From the NCBI GenBank assembly GCA_030248195.1, contig JASAND010021268.1:62001-126000 (forward strand): 64,000 bases of DNA. The letters are read 5' to 3'. Both the position numbers and the translations under genes were made by a program. A model generated the notes under the pieces. The model was not told the origin of the DNA and searched no databases. It saw only the letters and a list, made by a program, of their open reading frames with translations. The stretch comes from Trissonchulus latispiculum. Its lineage: Eukaryota; Nematoda; Enoplea; Enoplida; Ironidae. This document shows, one piece after another, positions 23,201 through 34,483 of this stretch. Each line of letters starts with the position of its first letter. The first letter of the stretch is position 1.

Positions 23201-25696
23201 GAAACAAATTAAGGGCTCCCATCTTAAGGTGCTGGTTTCGTTTCGGGTATTTTTCATTCTCACGACTTTAAAGCCCGGTTCACACAAGGGCACAAGCACA
23301 AGCACAGGCACAAGTTCTATATTCTTTCTTTCTGTTATCCAAATGTGATGCCATCCAAAGTTTGTTCATGAATTGCAAGTTTGTAACTTTGGACTGTTTT
23401 ATTTTAGATTCTACTTTAAAAATATATTTAAAAGTAGAGATGTGCTGGGTGTGCACAAAGGAAGTCCCAGTAGAATATTTCCATACGTTTGCTTAAAATT
23501 ATTTTTGCTATATTTCCAGTTAAAAGAAAAAATATGATTGTTTTAATTACAAATCGATGAGACAGTTGGGAGACAACATTTTTAACAATTAGCAATTTTA
23601 TCTACTTTTGGCTTTTAAACGTTCCAAAGTTTGGCCAATTTTTCAAAAGATTACAAAACGTTTCTAAATTTTGCATTTGTTTGGTACTGTGGTCTGCCCA
23701 TTTGTTCGGTTCGGTGCAGTAAGCCGACTTTGGTACACTATTAAGAATATCATGGTATAGTTTCAAACATTAAACAGTAAAGCATGAAGAGAAGCTTCCT
23801 TAGCAGAACTACAGTTCAGTAGAACCCCTGGTCATAGCTCAGGTTCTGAAATTTGTACAGCGCCTACTCTATATAATGGCTGAGAGCATTTAAGGTGTAA
23901 ATCCCTATTGCATTGCAATGCACTGCATAGCTAAAAACGTTTGATATCTTCCCTCCAACTTTAAATGCAACTATTTGATCAAGTGTTTCAATTTATGCTT
24001 CTACCTAATTCTCTAAAAATGCTATCATTGCCCACAAACGTGTTTAGCTGTGTAGGCTGAGGTTTGAACCACTTGTCTCTCTGATCTCCGGCTAACCATT
24101 GGTTAAGGTGGTGATTCCTTTTGGGCACATATTGTTGTTTGGCGGCGTAAATCAAGATGAAATTTGATGAAACTTTCCGAAATAAGTTCTTTTAGCGTTC
24201 TGACACCCTCCGCGCAATCTCGGTTCAAAAATTCGAGATTTCCGGTCAGAGTGGTTTTCCCCAATTTCTGAACGTTTGGCAGCTGCTATACAGTTATGAC
24301 TATATTCATTCGAAAGATCTCGTTGAGCTTCACATTTTTGCTTTTTAAAGCAAGTTTCTAGCGTTTCTCTACCGTAAGATATAGCCGATTTTCTTGTTTT
24401 GGCGTCGAAAACTTGTCATTTTTGCAGAAATCAAATAATCCAACATTTCTTGAACTACGCAAGCCGTAAAATCAAACTAAGGGCGTCGATCTGAAAGTCT
24501 CACAGGGACAAATTATCCGACGCATGATCGTCTTCCAACTGCTATCCCGTAGGCTGCTATCATAAAAAATGTAGTTTTTGCAAAAACACGACCAATTTTT
24601 TTCCAAAGATTGTGGATCATTCACCATGCAAGTTGGAGGGCTGCTACTGAACAAATGTGTTCTGCACAAATATACCCAGGGACGATTTTTTAGTTGCCCC
24701 GATTGCTGCTTTCTAGCTAAAGTAATCGCTTGACAAAATTGGAAAAAGTAGGCAAAATACAGGTTACGCACACATTTCAGCTTATTTCTCTATAACGAAG
24801 AGCGATTTCACAATAAATAAAAAATCGTCCCCAGCTATTTGATGGAGGTATCGAATGACATAATCGATGTCTCGCGAAAAAATTTACTTGAGTCTGCAAA
24901 AATTCTGGAAAATTAGACTTCTTCTAAAATGTGTTAAAAATATTTTAGAAACGCAACATTAGTTTCATGGCATGCATTAAAAAGAGAAAATGTCAAGCTA
25001 CATTTTGATATAAAAATGGCTTCTTAACTCCAAGTAATGAACGAGTAATAATGGTGCAAACTTTATGTGACCAAAGGGAATCACCACCTTAAGCCAAGTA
25101 AAATAGTGTTGTTAAGTCCCACATACAGTGATGTTCCTCGATAAAATAGTTAAACAAATCTCATAGTTCTAAGTCATTAGCAAGCAAGTATAAGCAGGTG
25201 TTGACCCAGCTTAACATCCGAAGCCCCTTTCCGTACGCAATTATAGTTCATCTAACTGTTAATTTTTAAGTATTTTTTTTAAAAAATATAAAACAAAAAG
25301 GTTTTTCAGTAAAGTTCAGTTTTAAAGTCTTGTCAGAACATGTACAAATATAGTATTCAGTTTTTGTGTGCTTAACTACATTACATTTTTATATCCTGCT
25401 TGAATTCTTCTAACCATGAGCATACAAGCAACAACTTACCGCATATACGGACACAACAAAATATCTGGAGTCCTAAGTGTGCTATGCTGACTTGTAACTA
25501 TATTGATTCTGAAATCTGCATTATAATATGTTGCAAGGATGCTCTTGCATGTCAGTGTGGCAAACACCACACAAACTCCCAAGACAACTGCTACGGCGTG
25601 CCATATCAGTTTCTGGCCAGAACATATTATGTCAAGTCCATGAATTTTTGTGCGACCGGCGATGAGTAATTGCAGTTCAGTGCAACGTAACTTCAT
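16718..25696 (-). CDS. DEG/ENaC (amiloride-sensitive) sodium channel, four exons, 3' end not found
   Basis: Exons on the minus strand: 25696-25440, 23188-22791, 18042-17526 and 16892-16718. All have GT-AG borders and matching phases (2/1, 1/2, 2/1), giving 449 codons. Exon 1 has the HG gating motif (TKIHGLDII) and then TM1 (about residues 31-52). Exon 2 has a pre-finger Cys pattern ending YYSNPYGLCPLI. Exon 3 carries the Cys-rich extracellular domain (CIVQCGLKALSEY, then CSQSCPPRCVDHELAVTAT). Exon 4 has the post-Cys strand and the start of TM2 (FASVGGVLCVW). It should form a trimeric plasma-membrane cation channel. The GxS selectivity filter and the C-tail must lie in a further exon below 16.7 kb, which I could not find. 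The ATG at 25696 follows an in-frame TAG that could instead be a splice acceptor. Acceptor 18042 was chosen because it alone fits the phase. Confidence 0.83.
17152..17226. repeat. (AT)n microsatellite
   Basis: About 75 bp of uninterrupted AT dinucleotides, in intron 3 of the channel gene. Confidence 0.97.
18574..19439. mobile_element. hAT-like MITE with CTGAAA arrays
   Basis: Ends TAGTGATGTTTCAG and CTGAAACATCACTA are inverted. The flanks repeat CTGTGGGG (right copy 19440-19447); the left copy has one extra G. Bases 18595-18800 and 19265-19425 are dense CTGAAA units in the same direction. No transposase is present. It sits in intron 2 of the channel gene. The spurious FSFSFS-type reading frames here come from the array. 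Confidence 0.8.
19580..20660 (+). repeat. LTR/leader relative of the gag-pol element, in opposite orientation
   Basis: Bases 20300-20650 match about 4940-5300 in reverse, including GGTTTAAATCCGTTCG and ACTGGAACTACATCTCCTCC. A TATA-like GTATAAAAACC lies at about 19585. No gag or pol is attached, so it is probably a solo or relict LTR. It lies in intron 2 of the channel gene. Reading frames in it are low-complexity shadows. Confidence 0.55.
21731..21804 (+). repeat. tRNA-like SINE head (degraded)
   Basis: A cloverleaf-like 74-mer with D and T arms and acceptor GCACCCG/CAGGTGC, but the anticodon stem is broken. It is followed by a foldback GGTGCCCGA..TCGGGCACC. It is a SINE head, not a working tRNA. 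Confidence 0.65.
21837..22740 (+). repeat. 450-bp tandem duplication containing two tRNA-like SINEs
   Basis: Unit 1 (21837-22286) and unit 2 (22287-22740) are nearly identical. Each holds a 74-nt tRNA-like body (21980-22053 and 22431-22504) with acceptor, D, anticodon and T stems intact and loop GCGTTAA, which puts GTT at the anticodon with an unusual C33. Right after each body is a 9-bp foldback of the acceptor/T end. The array ends just downstream of channel exon 2 (minus strand). Confidence 0.8.
23215..24100. other. Intron 1 sequence with a TTAAGGTGCTGG end
   Basis: At 23225 a TTAAGGTGCTGGTTTCG end of the family also seen at 11090 begins. A short GCACAAGCACAAGCACAGGC run lies at about 23290. 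No exon is seen. Confidence 0.4.
24103..25092. mobile_element. TTAA-flanked inverted-repeat element
   Basis: Ends TTAAGGTGGTGATTCCTTTT and the inverse of AAAGGGAATCACCACCTTAA make inverted repeats of about 24 bp with few mismatches, about 990 bp apart. There is no transposase. TTAA at both tips suggests piggyBac-type targeting. The inner part near the right end matches about 48110-48240 and, as an end, 52370-52405. It lies in intron 1 of the channel gene. Confidence 0.7.
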
Positions 25697-25825
25697 CTAA
25701 ACGTACTACATTTATTTCAGCACTATAACCATAACACATCAATAATTGTCTAGGCAACGTTATTATTATTATTATTACAATTTTGAATATTATTGTTACA
25801 AAAATTCTAAAAATAAGTTCTATTA

Positions 25826-25827
<2 letters not shown>

Positions 25828-25863
<36 letters not shown>
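25828..25863. repeat. (ATT)n microsatellite
   Basis: A run of ATT/TTA units just upstream of channel exon 1. Confidence 0.9.
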
Positions 25864-25864
<1 letters not shown>

Positions 25865-25979
25865 AGATTGCGAATGCAACTGCTGTTGCACCCTGTTGTA
25901 ATGCTTTTACATGGGTACTGCAGAGGCATCATAAATACAATAAGCGTTATCACTCTTACTATTTGCAGTTTTAGCTCTG

Positions 25980-27220
25980 TATGTATAGGTGCATTGGCAT
26001 ACTAACCCAAACTTACTGTTTTACAAGCTAGCGCATCCTTGTAGCTGTCAGCATAAATGGTTTGGTGATTTCTAGACATTAATTTTGACATAAATTTACG
26101 AGATGTTGGATGTTCATCATTTGAAACCACTTAGTGCGATTGGAACATTGCTTAGTTTCAACGCGCGACGATTAGAGCAAACAGACCTACTTAGACAAGC
26201 CAAGTGCTTCTAAGAGTATGACGTATTGTTCATAGACAGCTCAGTTTCGAAGATAAGATAAGAATATTCTTATTGCTAAGCTTCCTCAACGTAGCCATCT
26301 AGTGATTAGTAGTACGCTGACTGGAGGTTCCCACAAGTGTAACTGGCACCTGGTCATAAATGCGTAAACCGTCTCGAAAAATTATTTTCAAACGATTAAC
26401 TGAACAGTAATGCCATGACATTGATAGGAACTCCGTGTGTTCATCCAGATATTCAAGCAAGGAGCATTCTCTGCAAGCGTTGACAAGCCACCTGACCTTG
26501 AGGTCTTCGCATTAATGATTCGTGCGTGTTGCATGTTTTAGCACTGCAGAATTAGACCACCTTATTTTTCGTTATCATTTCGTAGGGATTAGACCAGGTA
26601 ATCTCGAAATTTATGATGAACTAGAATATTACCGATTTGAGAGTGTGTGAATGTTCGAAACTATCCAAACGAATACCCTGACCAACTATAAAAATAAAGA
26701 TCATAAACTAATCAGTGACGCTAGTTTGTTGAGTGAGCAAAAAGATCCAACAGTAAAATTACGTCTGTTTTCAATTCAATTCGCAAAACCTTGCATTTAG
26801 TGGTTGCAAAAATTTTCACTAACCTCAATAGAAATTTACTGAATATTTAATATCTTTATTTCTCTTGTTCTAGTTTTTGTGACTTATGGGTATTTCGCGT
26901 ATTTTGAGGAAAATGCCATATTCCCGCATTTTCGCGAAACTAATGTTAGAAGTCTGAAACTTTTAGAAATTTCAAAAAATTTTACCACAAAAAAGAGACC
27001 TCACCATTTCGGTTCAGAAAATATATACTTTATGATAGCTATCGTTAATAATAAATAATCAAATAATTATATTTTGCTGAAAGACGGAGTATCACACAGT
27101 ATTTGAAGTAGTCTACACAATACATCAGGCTGACCAGATTGGGAGAATGTACTAATCTGCATTAATCGGCCACAAACATGAAATTTTGGATCCTGCGGAT
27201 CCCTCAATGAAAACAACCAA
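25980..27220. other. Non-coding stretch
   Basis: No exon or complete element could be supported. Bases 26880-26990 (ATTTCGCGTATTTTGAGG and following) resemble 29285-29360, another dispersed repeat. Confidence 0.4.
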
Positions 27221-27226
27221 TACATG

Positions 27227-27289
<63 letters not shown>

Positions 27290-27296
27290 TATATAG

Positions 27297-27373
<77 letters not shown>
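27227..27373. repeat. (AT)n microsatellite, interrupted
   Basis: About 147 bp of TATA dinucleotides with a few ATT and AGAT interruptions. The IYIYIY reading frame is an artefact. Confidence 0.97.
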
Positions 27374-27375
<2 letters not shown>

Positions 27376-27589
27376 CTTTCTGAATTTAACAACTCAAAGT
27401 GCTCTGTTGTCGGCTGACAACAACAATTTGTTTATTGTAGGATTGGCACCGCGGTGCCTAAATCATCCCCCCATAATTGTAATTGTACTTATCCGAGTGT
27501 TTCAAGGAGTTGGCCGGTCAAGGGGGGAACCCCCTTTGAATGGAGCTAACGGGTGTCCACGATGCGGTTAAAGCAGCGTGGCCACTTCT

Positions 27590-27735
27590 GCTCCGGTCGT
27601 AGCCTTGCCTATGTCTCGGGTAATTGCGATAAGCAATTATTCAGTGCCATACCATGCACCCAGTGCAAAATTGGTATGGCACTACCCCTCATCGCGAAAG
27701 CAACTGGGGTGTGGCACTATGGGAAAAAAGTGCAT
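27590..27735 (-). mobile_element. Diverged copy of the structured SINE
   Basis: It shares the AGCAATTATTCAGTG and GGCACTACCCC blocks with the SINE at 14538-14876. It has its own stem GTGCCATACCA..TTGGTATGGCAC. Confidence 0.5.
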
Positions 27736-27803
27736 TTGAGGTATAAAGAAAACAACTTCGCTTTCTACATTTTTGGTCAGTCTTTAGTGTCAGTTTTTGT
27801 AAC

Positions 27804-29110
27804 TTAAGGTGGTGGTATCCTTTTGTGCAGTGCTTTTATGGCGACGTTTTAAAACGCTGAACTTTCGCCATTCTGGGAGTTGCAAAGAGTTTTATACATC
27901 GTTTTAAAGCTTATAATCAGGACATTCAGATAAGCTTAGGAAACTAGCAAAATTAGCAAAAAAATAGCTGAAAAGTTTCTGACATAATGGCTAAATATAG
28001 ACTATAAATTTTTAAACATCGATTTCACAAATCTGTAAAAACTCAAAATTTCTTTTTGTGCCACTATATGAAGGACATATGGGCGAGGACCAGTTGAGTT
28101 TTGAATTGAGTTTTCTTGCTACTTGGTACATTATAGAACAAACCAAGAAAAACGCTCCTCCGCAGAAGTGCGAATTTCGATTCTGTCAAAAATCTCCGGA
28201 ATCCGTCAAGTAGATTTTGTGAAATTGGTTTTTGGTCAAATCTTTAGTTAAACGCAATAATGTCCCGCTAACAGGCATTCATAAAATGTGCATTTGAAGG
28301 CTGTACCGATTGAATATAAATAAGCCTACTTTGTCGTTAAGATGTAGTAGTAATTTGATAAAACTGATTTCCTCGAAAATAGATTTGTTTGGACCCACAA
28401 AACAGCTTCTTGCTTATACTAGTTCTACTGACTTAACTAGTGGAGATGTGTTGTAAAGGTAAAGGTAACCAGTGTAGAGAATTTGTTGTTTGCCAATAAA
28501 CGATAAATTTAAATTAAAAGAAGAGTTGCTAGATTCGTGAGTGTGCGCATGTCAATCTCGTCCCTAACTCGCTCATTCCCTAAACAACTACAGCAGGCGC
28601 CGGTAATCTAATAAGTACCGTGAGTTTACTTTTGTAAAATTTACGAAAACAATACAAAACTTCAAAAATGTACACGACAAATTGAAACAAAACACCTTTT
28701 CACAAAAGAGGGGGTGATACAAAATGATAATAACAAAACATGAACAAACAAACTCAAAAGGGCAAATATCAATCCAAATTAGGGGCCCCAGACCAATAAT
28801 AACTTCCCCCAAAGTGTACAGAGAGAGAGAGCAATGGCGGACACCCAACCTTCCAGTAGAGAAGAAACTGTGAGACTGAATTTGCGCCCAATTTCAATGG
28901 CGGACCAATTTTAGCTAAGGAACCGAGCTTCCTACACAAGAGTACAATTTTTCGTTTATAGTTCATAAAGGTAGCGCTGCATTTTGAGTAAATTTAGATG
29001 AAAGTCAAAGAGAATATCAGAAAATAGTTCACACCAGGTTATTAAAGTAAAAATGTTCATTTTCGTGTCTTCTTTTCAGCCATAGCAACCAATCCCGTGT
29101 CTTGTCTACC
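27804..29110. repeat. Repeat family starting TTAAGGTGGTGGTATCC, copy 2
   Basis: It aligns with 6803-7640 over both ends, but the middle is split between about 28460 and 29040 by roughly 580 bp of unrelated sequence. The repeat resumes with AAAATGTTCATTTTCGTGTC. Confidence 0.6.
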
Positions 29111-30069
29111 TACTGAGAGGACAAAAGTCCAAAAAGCAAAACTTTCTAATTCTAACCTTTTCTCGTAAAAATACCGGACTGGTCCCAGAATGTTAAAGTT
29201 ATTTCGTTAGTTTTTTCGCTATTTCCTACTGGATTAAAGCTGTATGAGTCGAAAATAAGGAAAGGAAAACAGTACCTTAAGGGACTGGTATTGAGTGAAA
29301 TACCATTTTCCCGTATTTTCCAGAAAATAATCCTAGATACCTGAAACATTTAGAGCACACTACTTAGGTGTTCCTGGACATATTAGAAATAATCCCGGAG
29401 TCTTTGTGTGAAATTGCAAATTGTTGGTTTTTGCCGTGTTCTTTGCTCTTGGATTAATCTTTCTTCAAAATTCTTCAAAAAAGAACGAGATTTAAAATTA
29501 TTGGTTTCAAAAACCAGCTGATTTCCAAATTTCCATATGTCCAATGTAAAATGCGTTCACATTACATATTGCGGAGGATCATATGTATTGATTTTTGTTG
29601 GAACCTTCACAAAGTTATATTTAGTGTCGAAAAATAATGAAATTTCAAAACTTTCTATTTTTTGTTAGGATTCTCAAATAATGAACATTGACCCTCGGCA
29701 AGACTTAGCAAGTCAGCATGGCATAGCACAGCATAGAATAGAGTAATTTTGAACAATGTGCAAAGATTTCTGAATGGTTTGTTTAAATATGGTTTATAGT
29801 CTACTTCGTAAATCACTGTGAAAGTGGTTACATAAAATTTGACTTCGGCACTAAACTGTCAAGATTTAAAGCGATGAACCATGTGACATATAAGTCGTTA
29901 AATTTAACAAGTTATGAAGTTTTGAAAATGACTGCGGTAAACGTTAATACCACCACTTCAAGCAACAGCATATGCTGGTCTCTAGAGATGAACGGACTAA
30001 TTAAATATTGGATTAATTTTAAAATAAAGAAACTTGCTAACATTTTATATTCATTAAGTAACCAAGCTT

Positions 30070-31300
30070 ATTTTGCTTGGATACAAATTCCTTCTAGCTT
30101 GGTGCGACTGCAGGCTAGGTAGCTTCAGAGATGGACGCGGGCCGCGGGATCCCGCGGGATCCCGCGGGACGGGACGGGATGGGACGACAACCTTAGTCCC
30201 GCGGGATCCCGCGGGACAAAAATTTTTTATATTTACTTCAAAATTAGGGAATTTTTAAGAAAGCTAGATAACAGTTTTCAAAACATTACAGTCACACTGC
30301 AAATTATTCTATAAAATTTAATTTTAAGGTAACATAAGTTTAGTTTTTTTGCTGTGCTGGTTTGTTTACTGTTTAATTTTGAGTATACGTTTTGGTAATG
30401 TAAATGACTTCGAAATTGTATAGTGTTGATTATGTATATTAACTTAAAGACGGGACAAAGCTAGAGACTTTTGAAACTTGGCTTTACCTGCATTGCCTAA
30501 TTTAATCAGTTATAATTTGCAAACCAGCTAGTTCTAACAGATCTATGCAATGCAATTAATCATGGAACCGATGAGAACAAACACTATTCTGCTGGAGACC
30601 TCCATATTGAACGAACCTCAAGCTGCGAAACTTATGAAACGCAAGTTAAATTTTAAAACATGCAAATCATGTATCAGCATCACAATGAAATTAACCGGAT
30701 CAAGACCGGATCCAAGCTCTTCACCCGGTGAACCAGTGACCCGATCCGAAAAGCGGTCCAAATTGACACGGTGACCTGGTTCCATCGCTTTTGTATGGCA
30801 GTAATTTTCTGATTCCGCTAAATTTGATTTTATTTGGCCAATTTGGCCAATATTTTTAAATCAACAATTGATATATATTGTCTGTTTGCAGATGATATAA
30901 GCATTTCACATTTTTACACACAGCAGCTTATTTGAATAATAAGTTAAGTACTGACTTTGCATTTTAGCAAGGAAAAAATAAATACATAGCATAAAGTTTA
31001 CATAACAAACTTATTTCAAATTTCCATATAAAATTAGTATTAATTACCATTAATTTTAGCTAATGAGACATTTAAGAAATTATGCGGGATTTTGCGGGAC
31101 GGGCATTATTAAATTCGCGGTACTGCGGGATCCCGCGGGACGGGACAAACAAATTGAGTCCCGCGTCAATCTCTGGGTAGCTTAGTTAGCAGAACGTCGG
31201 AGCGTTAATCCGAAAGTCATGGGTTCGAGTCCCACCCGAGGCTCGAATTTTTCGGGCCTCAGGTGCTGAAGTGACCATTTCATTTCTTACATTACATCTG
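30070..31300 (+). mobile_element. tRNA-like SINE split by a MITE
   Basis: The left part (30070-30125) has the SINE lead sequence CTTCTAGCTTGGTGCGACTG and the first bases of the tRNA-like body. The right part resumes in the D arm (31176 onward) and continues through the body and its foldback GGCTCGAATTTTTCGGGCCT. The break is exactly the 30126-31175 insertion. Confidence 0.8.
30126..31175. mobile_element. hAT-like MITE with CCCGCGGGAT arrays
   Basis: Inverted ends CAGAGATGGACGCGGG and CAGAGATTGACGCGGG (read inward) span 1050 bp. The 8-bp target duplication GGTAGCTT lies at 30118-30125 and 31176-31183. Arrays of CCCGCGGGA units lie at 30135-30215 and 31080-31160. A further block at 30700-30790 with GACCGGATCC and CGGTGAACC motifs may be a nested piece. 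No transposase is present. Confidence 0.88.
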
Positions 31301-31438
31301 ACTTCACCCAGGTTAGCTTGAGGACACCACCAGAGTGTACCTCGCCCTGGATTATGTGTTTGTCCGCGTTGCACAATGAATTAAATTCATTGCCCCTTCA
31401 GTTTGGATACGAACTCCTTCTAGCTTGGTGCGACTGTA

Positions 31439-31511
31439 GCCTCGGTAGCTCAGTTGGCAGAGCGCCGGAGCGTTAATCCGAAAGTCGTGGAGTCGAGTCC
31501 CACCCGAGGCC
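31439..31511 (+). repeat. tRNA-like SINE body
   Basis: A 73-nt cloverleaf: acceptor GCCTCGG/CCGAGGC, anticodon stem CCGGA/TCCGA, loop GCGTTAA. It is followed by GCCCGAATTTTTCG. The neighbouring repeated lead sequence shows it is a SINE rather than a tRNA gene. Confidence 0.7.
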
Positions 31512-31519
31512 CGAATTTT

Positions 31520-32105
31520 TCGATGCTTCAAGATCTATTTGGAAGCGGAAACAAAAGACAAAGATTCGCCAAACGTTTGAATTAGAATTTTTGAGTCTTT
31601 GTGTCTTGTAAGAAATTGTTTATTGTGCACACGACCAGTTAATGGTTTCCACTTCTTGCCAATAAGAGCTAAGGGTACATAGCTAGTTGTTTGGAACAGA
31701 TTCTTAATGGTAGTGTTTGGGGTTTCAACTCAACATGCACTTGGATCGACCTCACTTTTGCTTCAGTTGCAATGATTCAGCTTTGACAAAATTTGGAAAA
31801 ATCTCCGATTGACTTAATGCTCTGGCACACCAGCGCACACACGTTTCAAACTTCAAATTAAATCAAAGTCATTACATCAACGAAGCCAACCTCCAAGCGA
31901 AACGGAATCGTCCGGCAAATCTGCTTCATTTGCGTATCCAGATCAGCATCCAAAATTCGAGCTTGGCATAGTGGATAGTGAGGGATTCTGACTTACATTA
32001 CTGCATTGCTTAATTTAGCAATCGAATCCAAAAACGTTTGATTCGCTTACTGTAGTGCTCTTCCTTATTTTCACGTATTGTCTCAGAAAGTGTATTACAA
32101 TTAAA
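31520..32105. other. Non-coding stretch
   Basis: No gene or complete repeat was recognised. Confidence 0.35.
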
Positions 32106-32124
32106 TTACTATATTTAATACTGT

Positions 32125-33335
32125 AAGGGAAGCAGGGATAGGAAAGATTGATAAGCCTGCAATGGGAGTTCAGCTGATGGCCCTGTGGTGTAGCGGTAGC
32201 ATGTCTGTTTCCGGATCAGAAGGGCCGTGGTTCGATCCCCGGCTGGGCACTTTCAATGGTGAGTGAAAAGCTAAACCTCCCTCTTCCCTTCTCTCTTCTT
32301 GGTCCTGGTTTCGTGGGTACAAGGGTCCCTGACGCCTCCCGTTCGGGCTTGTCCTTGCTTTCTTCCTGATCCACCAGCCCTGGTAGAAGTGCTACATGTG
32401 TCGAGGCTGCCTCAGGACCCGGATTGGACTCCTGTCTCCGGTCCCCCAGTAGTTGCTTCTGGTTGGTTGGATCTAAAAGGGGTCTGGAACGTGTGTCGGG
32501 GGAACACGGATCCCTTGGGCTCAGAATGCCCTGCGCTGGATGCGCTCTCGGTTCGATTCCGAGTTGAGTAAGCCGCGGGACGCGTCTTAATTGAAACCCG
32601 GGGGAGATGTAGGGGAAGCAGGCATAGGAAAAATTGATAAGCCTGCAATGGGAGTTCAGCTGATGGTCCTGTGGTGTAGCGGTAGATGTCTGTTTCCGGA
32701 TCAGAAGGGCCGTGGTTCGATCCCCGGCTGGGCACTTTCAATGGTGAGTGAAAAGCTAAACCTCCCTCTTCCCTTCTCTCTTCTTGGTCCTGGTTTCGTG
32801 GGTACAAGGGTCCCTGACGCCTCCCGTTCGGGCTTGTCCTTGCTTTCTTCCTGATCCACCAGCCCTGGTAGAAGCGCTACATGTGTCGAGGCTGCCTCAG
32901 GACCCGGATTGGACTCCTGTCTCCGGTCCCCCAGTAGTTGCTTCTGGTTGGTTGGATCTAAAAGGGGTCTGGAACGTGTGTCGGGGGAACACGGATCCCT
33001 TGGGCTCAGAATGCCCTGCGCTGGATGCGCTCTCGGATCGATTCCGAGTTGAGTAAGCCGCGGGACGCGTCTTAATTGAAACCCGGGGGAGATGTAAGGG
33101 AAGCAGGCATAGGAAAGATTGATAAGCCTGCAATGGGAGTTCAGCTGATGGCCCTGTGGTGTAGCGGTAGCATGTCTGTTTCCGGATCAGAAGGGATGGT
33201 GGGCCGTGGTTCGATCCCCGGCGGGGCCAATTCTTTACTTTCAATGGTGAGTGAAAAGCTGAACCTCCCTCTTCCCTTCTCTCTTCTAGGTCCTGGTTTC
33301 GTGGGTACATATATATCGTGGGTACATATACAGTC
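32125..33335 (+). mobile_element. Tandem array of three tRNA-Arg-derived SINE units
   Basis: Units start at about 32128, 32612 and 33096 (period about 485 bp) and are nearly identical. Each begins AGGGAAGCAGG.ATAGGAAA and then has a tRNA-like part at 32179, 32665 and 33150. This part has anticodon arm TCTGTTTCCGGATCAGA, very close to eukaryotic tRNA-Arg(CCG), and a GGTTCGATCCC B box. A C/T-rich tail region follows. The third unit is cut short near 33330. Single partial copies occur at 57940-58215 and, reversed, 58565-58855. Confidence 0.82.
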
Positions 33336-33339
33336 AGAA

Positions 33340-34037
33340 ATAAAAAGTTGAGGTACATACTAGATCTATATGAAGAAAATTAGGCGCAGCGACTACGGCC
33401 ATTTTAAAGCTTGTTATGTGCTCAACAACTACGTTTTTAGAAATATGTCTCACTTTTACCGTTTTTGAGCAGTGAATTATTGAATAATTTTCGTTCTAGA
33501 ATTGGTTGTATTCGTCGCGACATTGCTGAAAACAGGTCTTGTCAGAATTTGCAACAGTGTTGACCACAAACATAGGTAAGTTTATACTCAAATCACGGCT
33601 TCGAAAGCTGCACAATCTAGATCAATTAGAGCCATTTACACTAAACTTGCCTAAAGTTCTTGTCGAATAACTGGTTTGATCATACAGCAGACAAAGTTTT
33701 TGACCGAAGCACCAGTTGGTGGATTTGAAATATATTTTGACCCTTTGGAAGACTTCTCCGGGGTGGTTTTTTTAGTTCTCGCTCTATCAGCTTTCAACCA
33801 AGAGCAGTGATTTTTCACAATTGGATAAAAAGTGAAATTTGCAAGGAATGGTCAATTTCTGCATACTGAAACGATGTTTAGACAAAAAACCGTCCCTGGC
33901 GACATATCTCAGATACATACTTTAATTCACCATTTTCTTCTTACATAAATATTTTTAATAAAACTATTTGCATCAAGAAAATGAGGTAAACGCGGGCCAG
34001 CAGGCGGATCCACGAAGGATACAAGGCATTAATTATA
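33340..34037. other. Non-coding stretch
   Basis: No exon is seen. The last bases (33986-34025, GTAAACGCGGGCCAGCAGG) match the hairpin arm at 36196-36285 of the foldback family. Confidence 0.4.
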
Positions 34038-34483
34038 GAGAAATAATGAAAAACGTCTGCCTGCAGCCACTAAGGCCGAAGCCTTAGCCCGAACAGGAGA
34101 GAGCCAATGGGCGCTGTGAGCGCTCTTACCCAGAGAGAACTAGTGTCTGGAGCTCCTGCTTGGTTGTCCTGGTTTCCCGCCGTTTACATCATTTTCTTGG
34201 TGTAAATGCTGTTTGTATCTCTACGGAAATCCGTGGGCCACTGCAGTCCTCTTTCTGTCCATAGCACAGTCAGAGAGGTTTTGATAAAACGTTCTCTGGC
34301 TATGTTGCAGGACAGATAGAGCCGAGTTGGCTGTCCTTCTTGGACAACCAGGCATGAGCTCCAGAGACTAACTCTCTGTGGGTAAGAGCGCTCACAGCGC
34401 CCATTGGCTCTCTCCTGTTCGGACTAAGGCTTCGGCCTTAATGGCTGCAGGCAGGCGTTTTTCATTATTTCTCTATCATAAAA
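34038..34483. mobile_element. Foldback element, copy 1
   Basis: Arms 34038-34170 and 34350-34483 are inverted copies of each other, from GAGAAATAATGAAAAACG to the GGAGCTC and GGTTGTCC blocks, with a loop of about 180 bp. No coding capacity is seen. Family member at 35903-36290. Confidence 0.75.

Noticed and set aside
27224..27571. 115-residue frame beginning with an Ile/Tyr repeat
   Set aside because: It is the AT microsatellite plus adjoining non-coding DNA.
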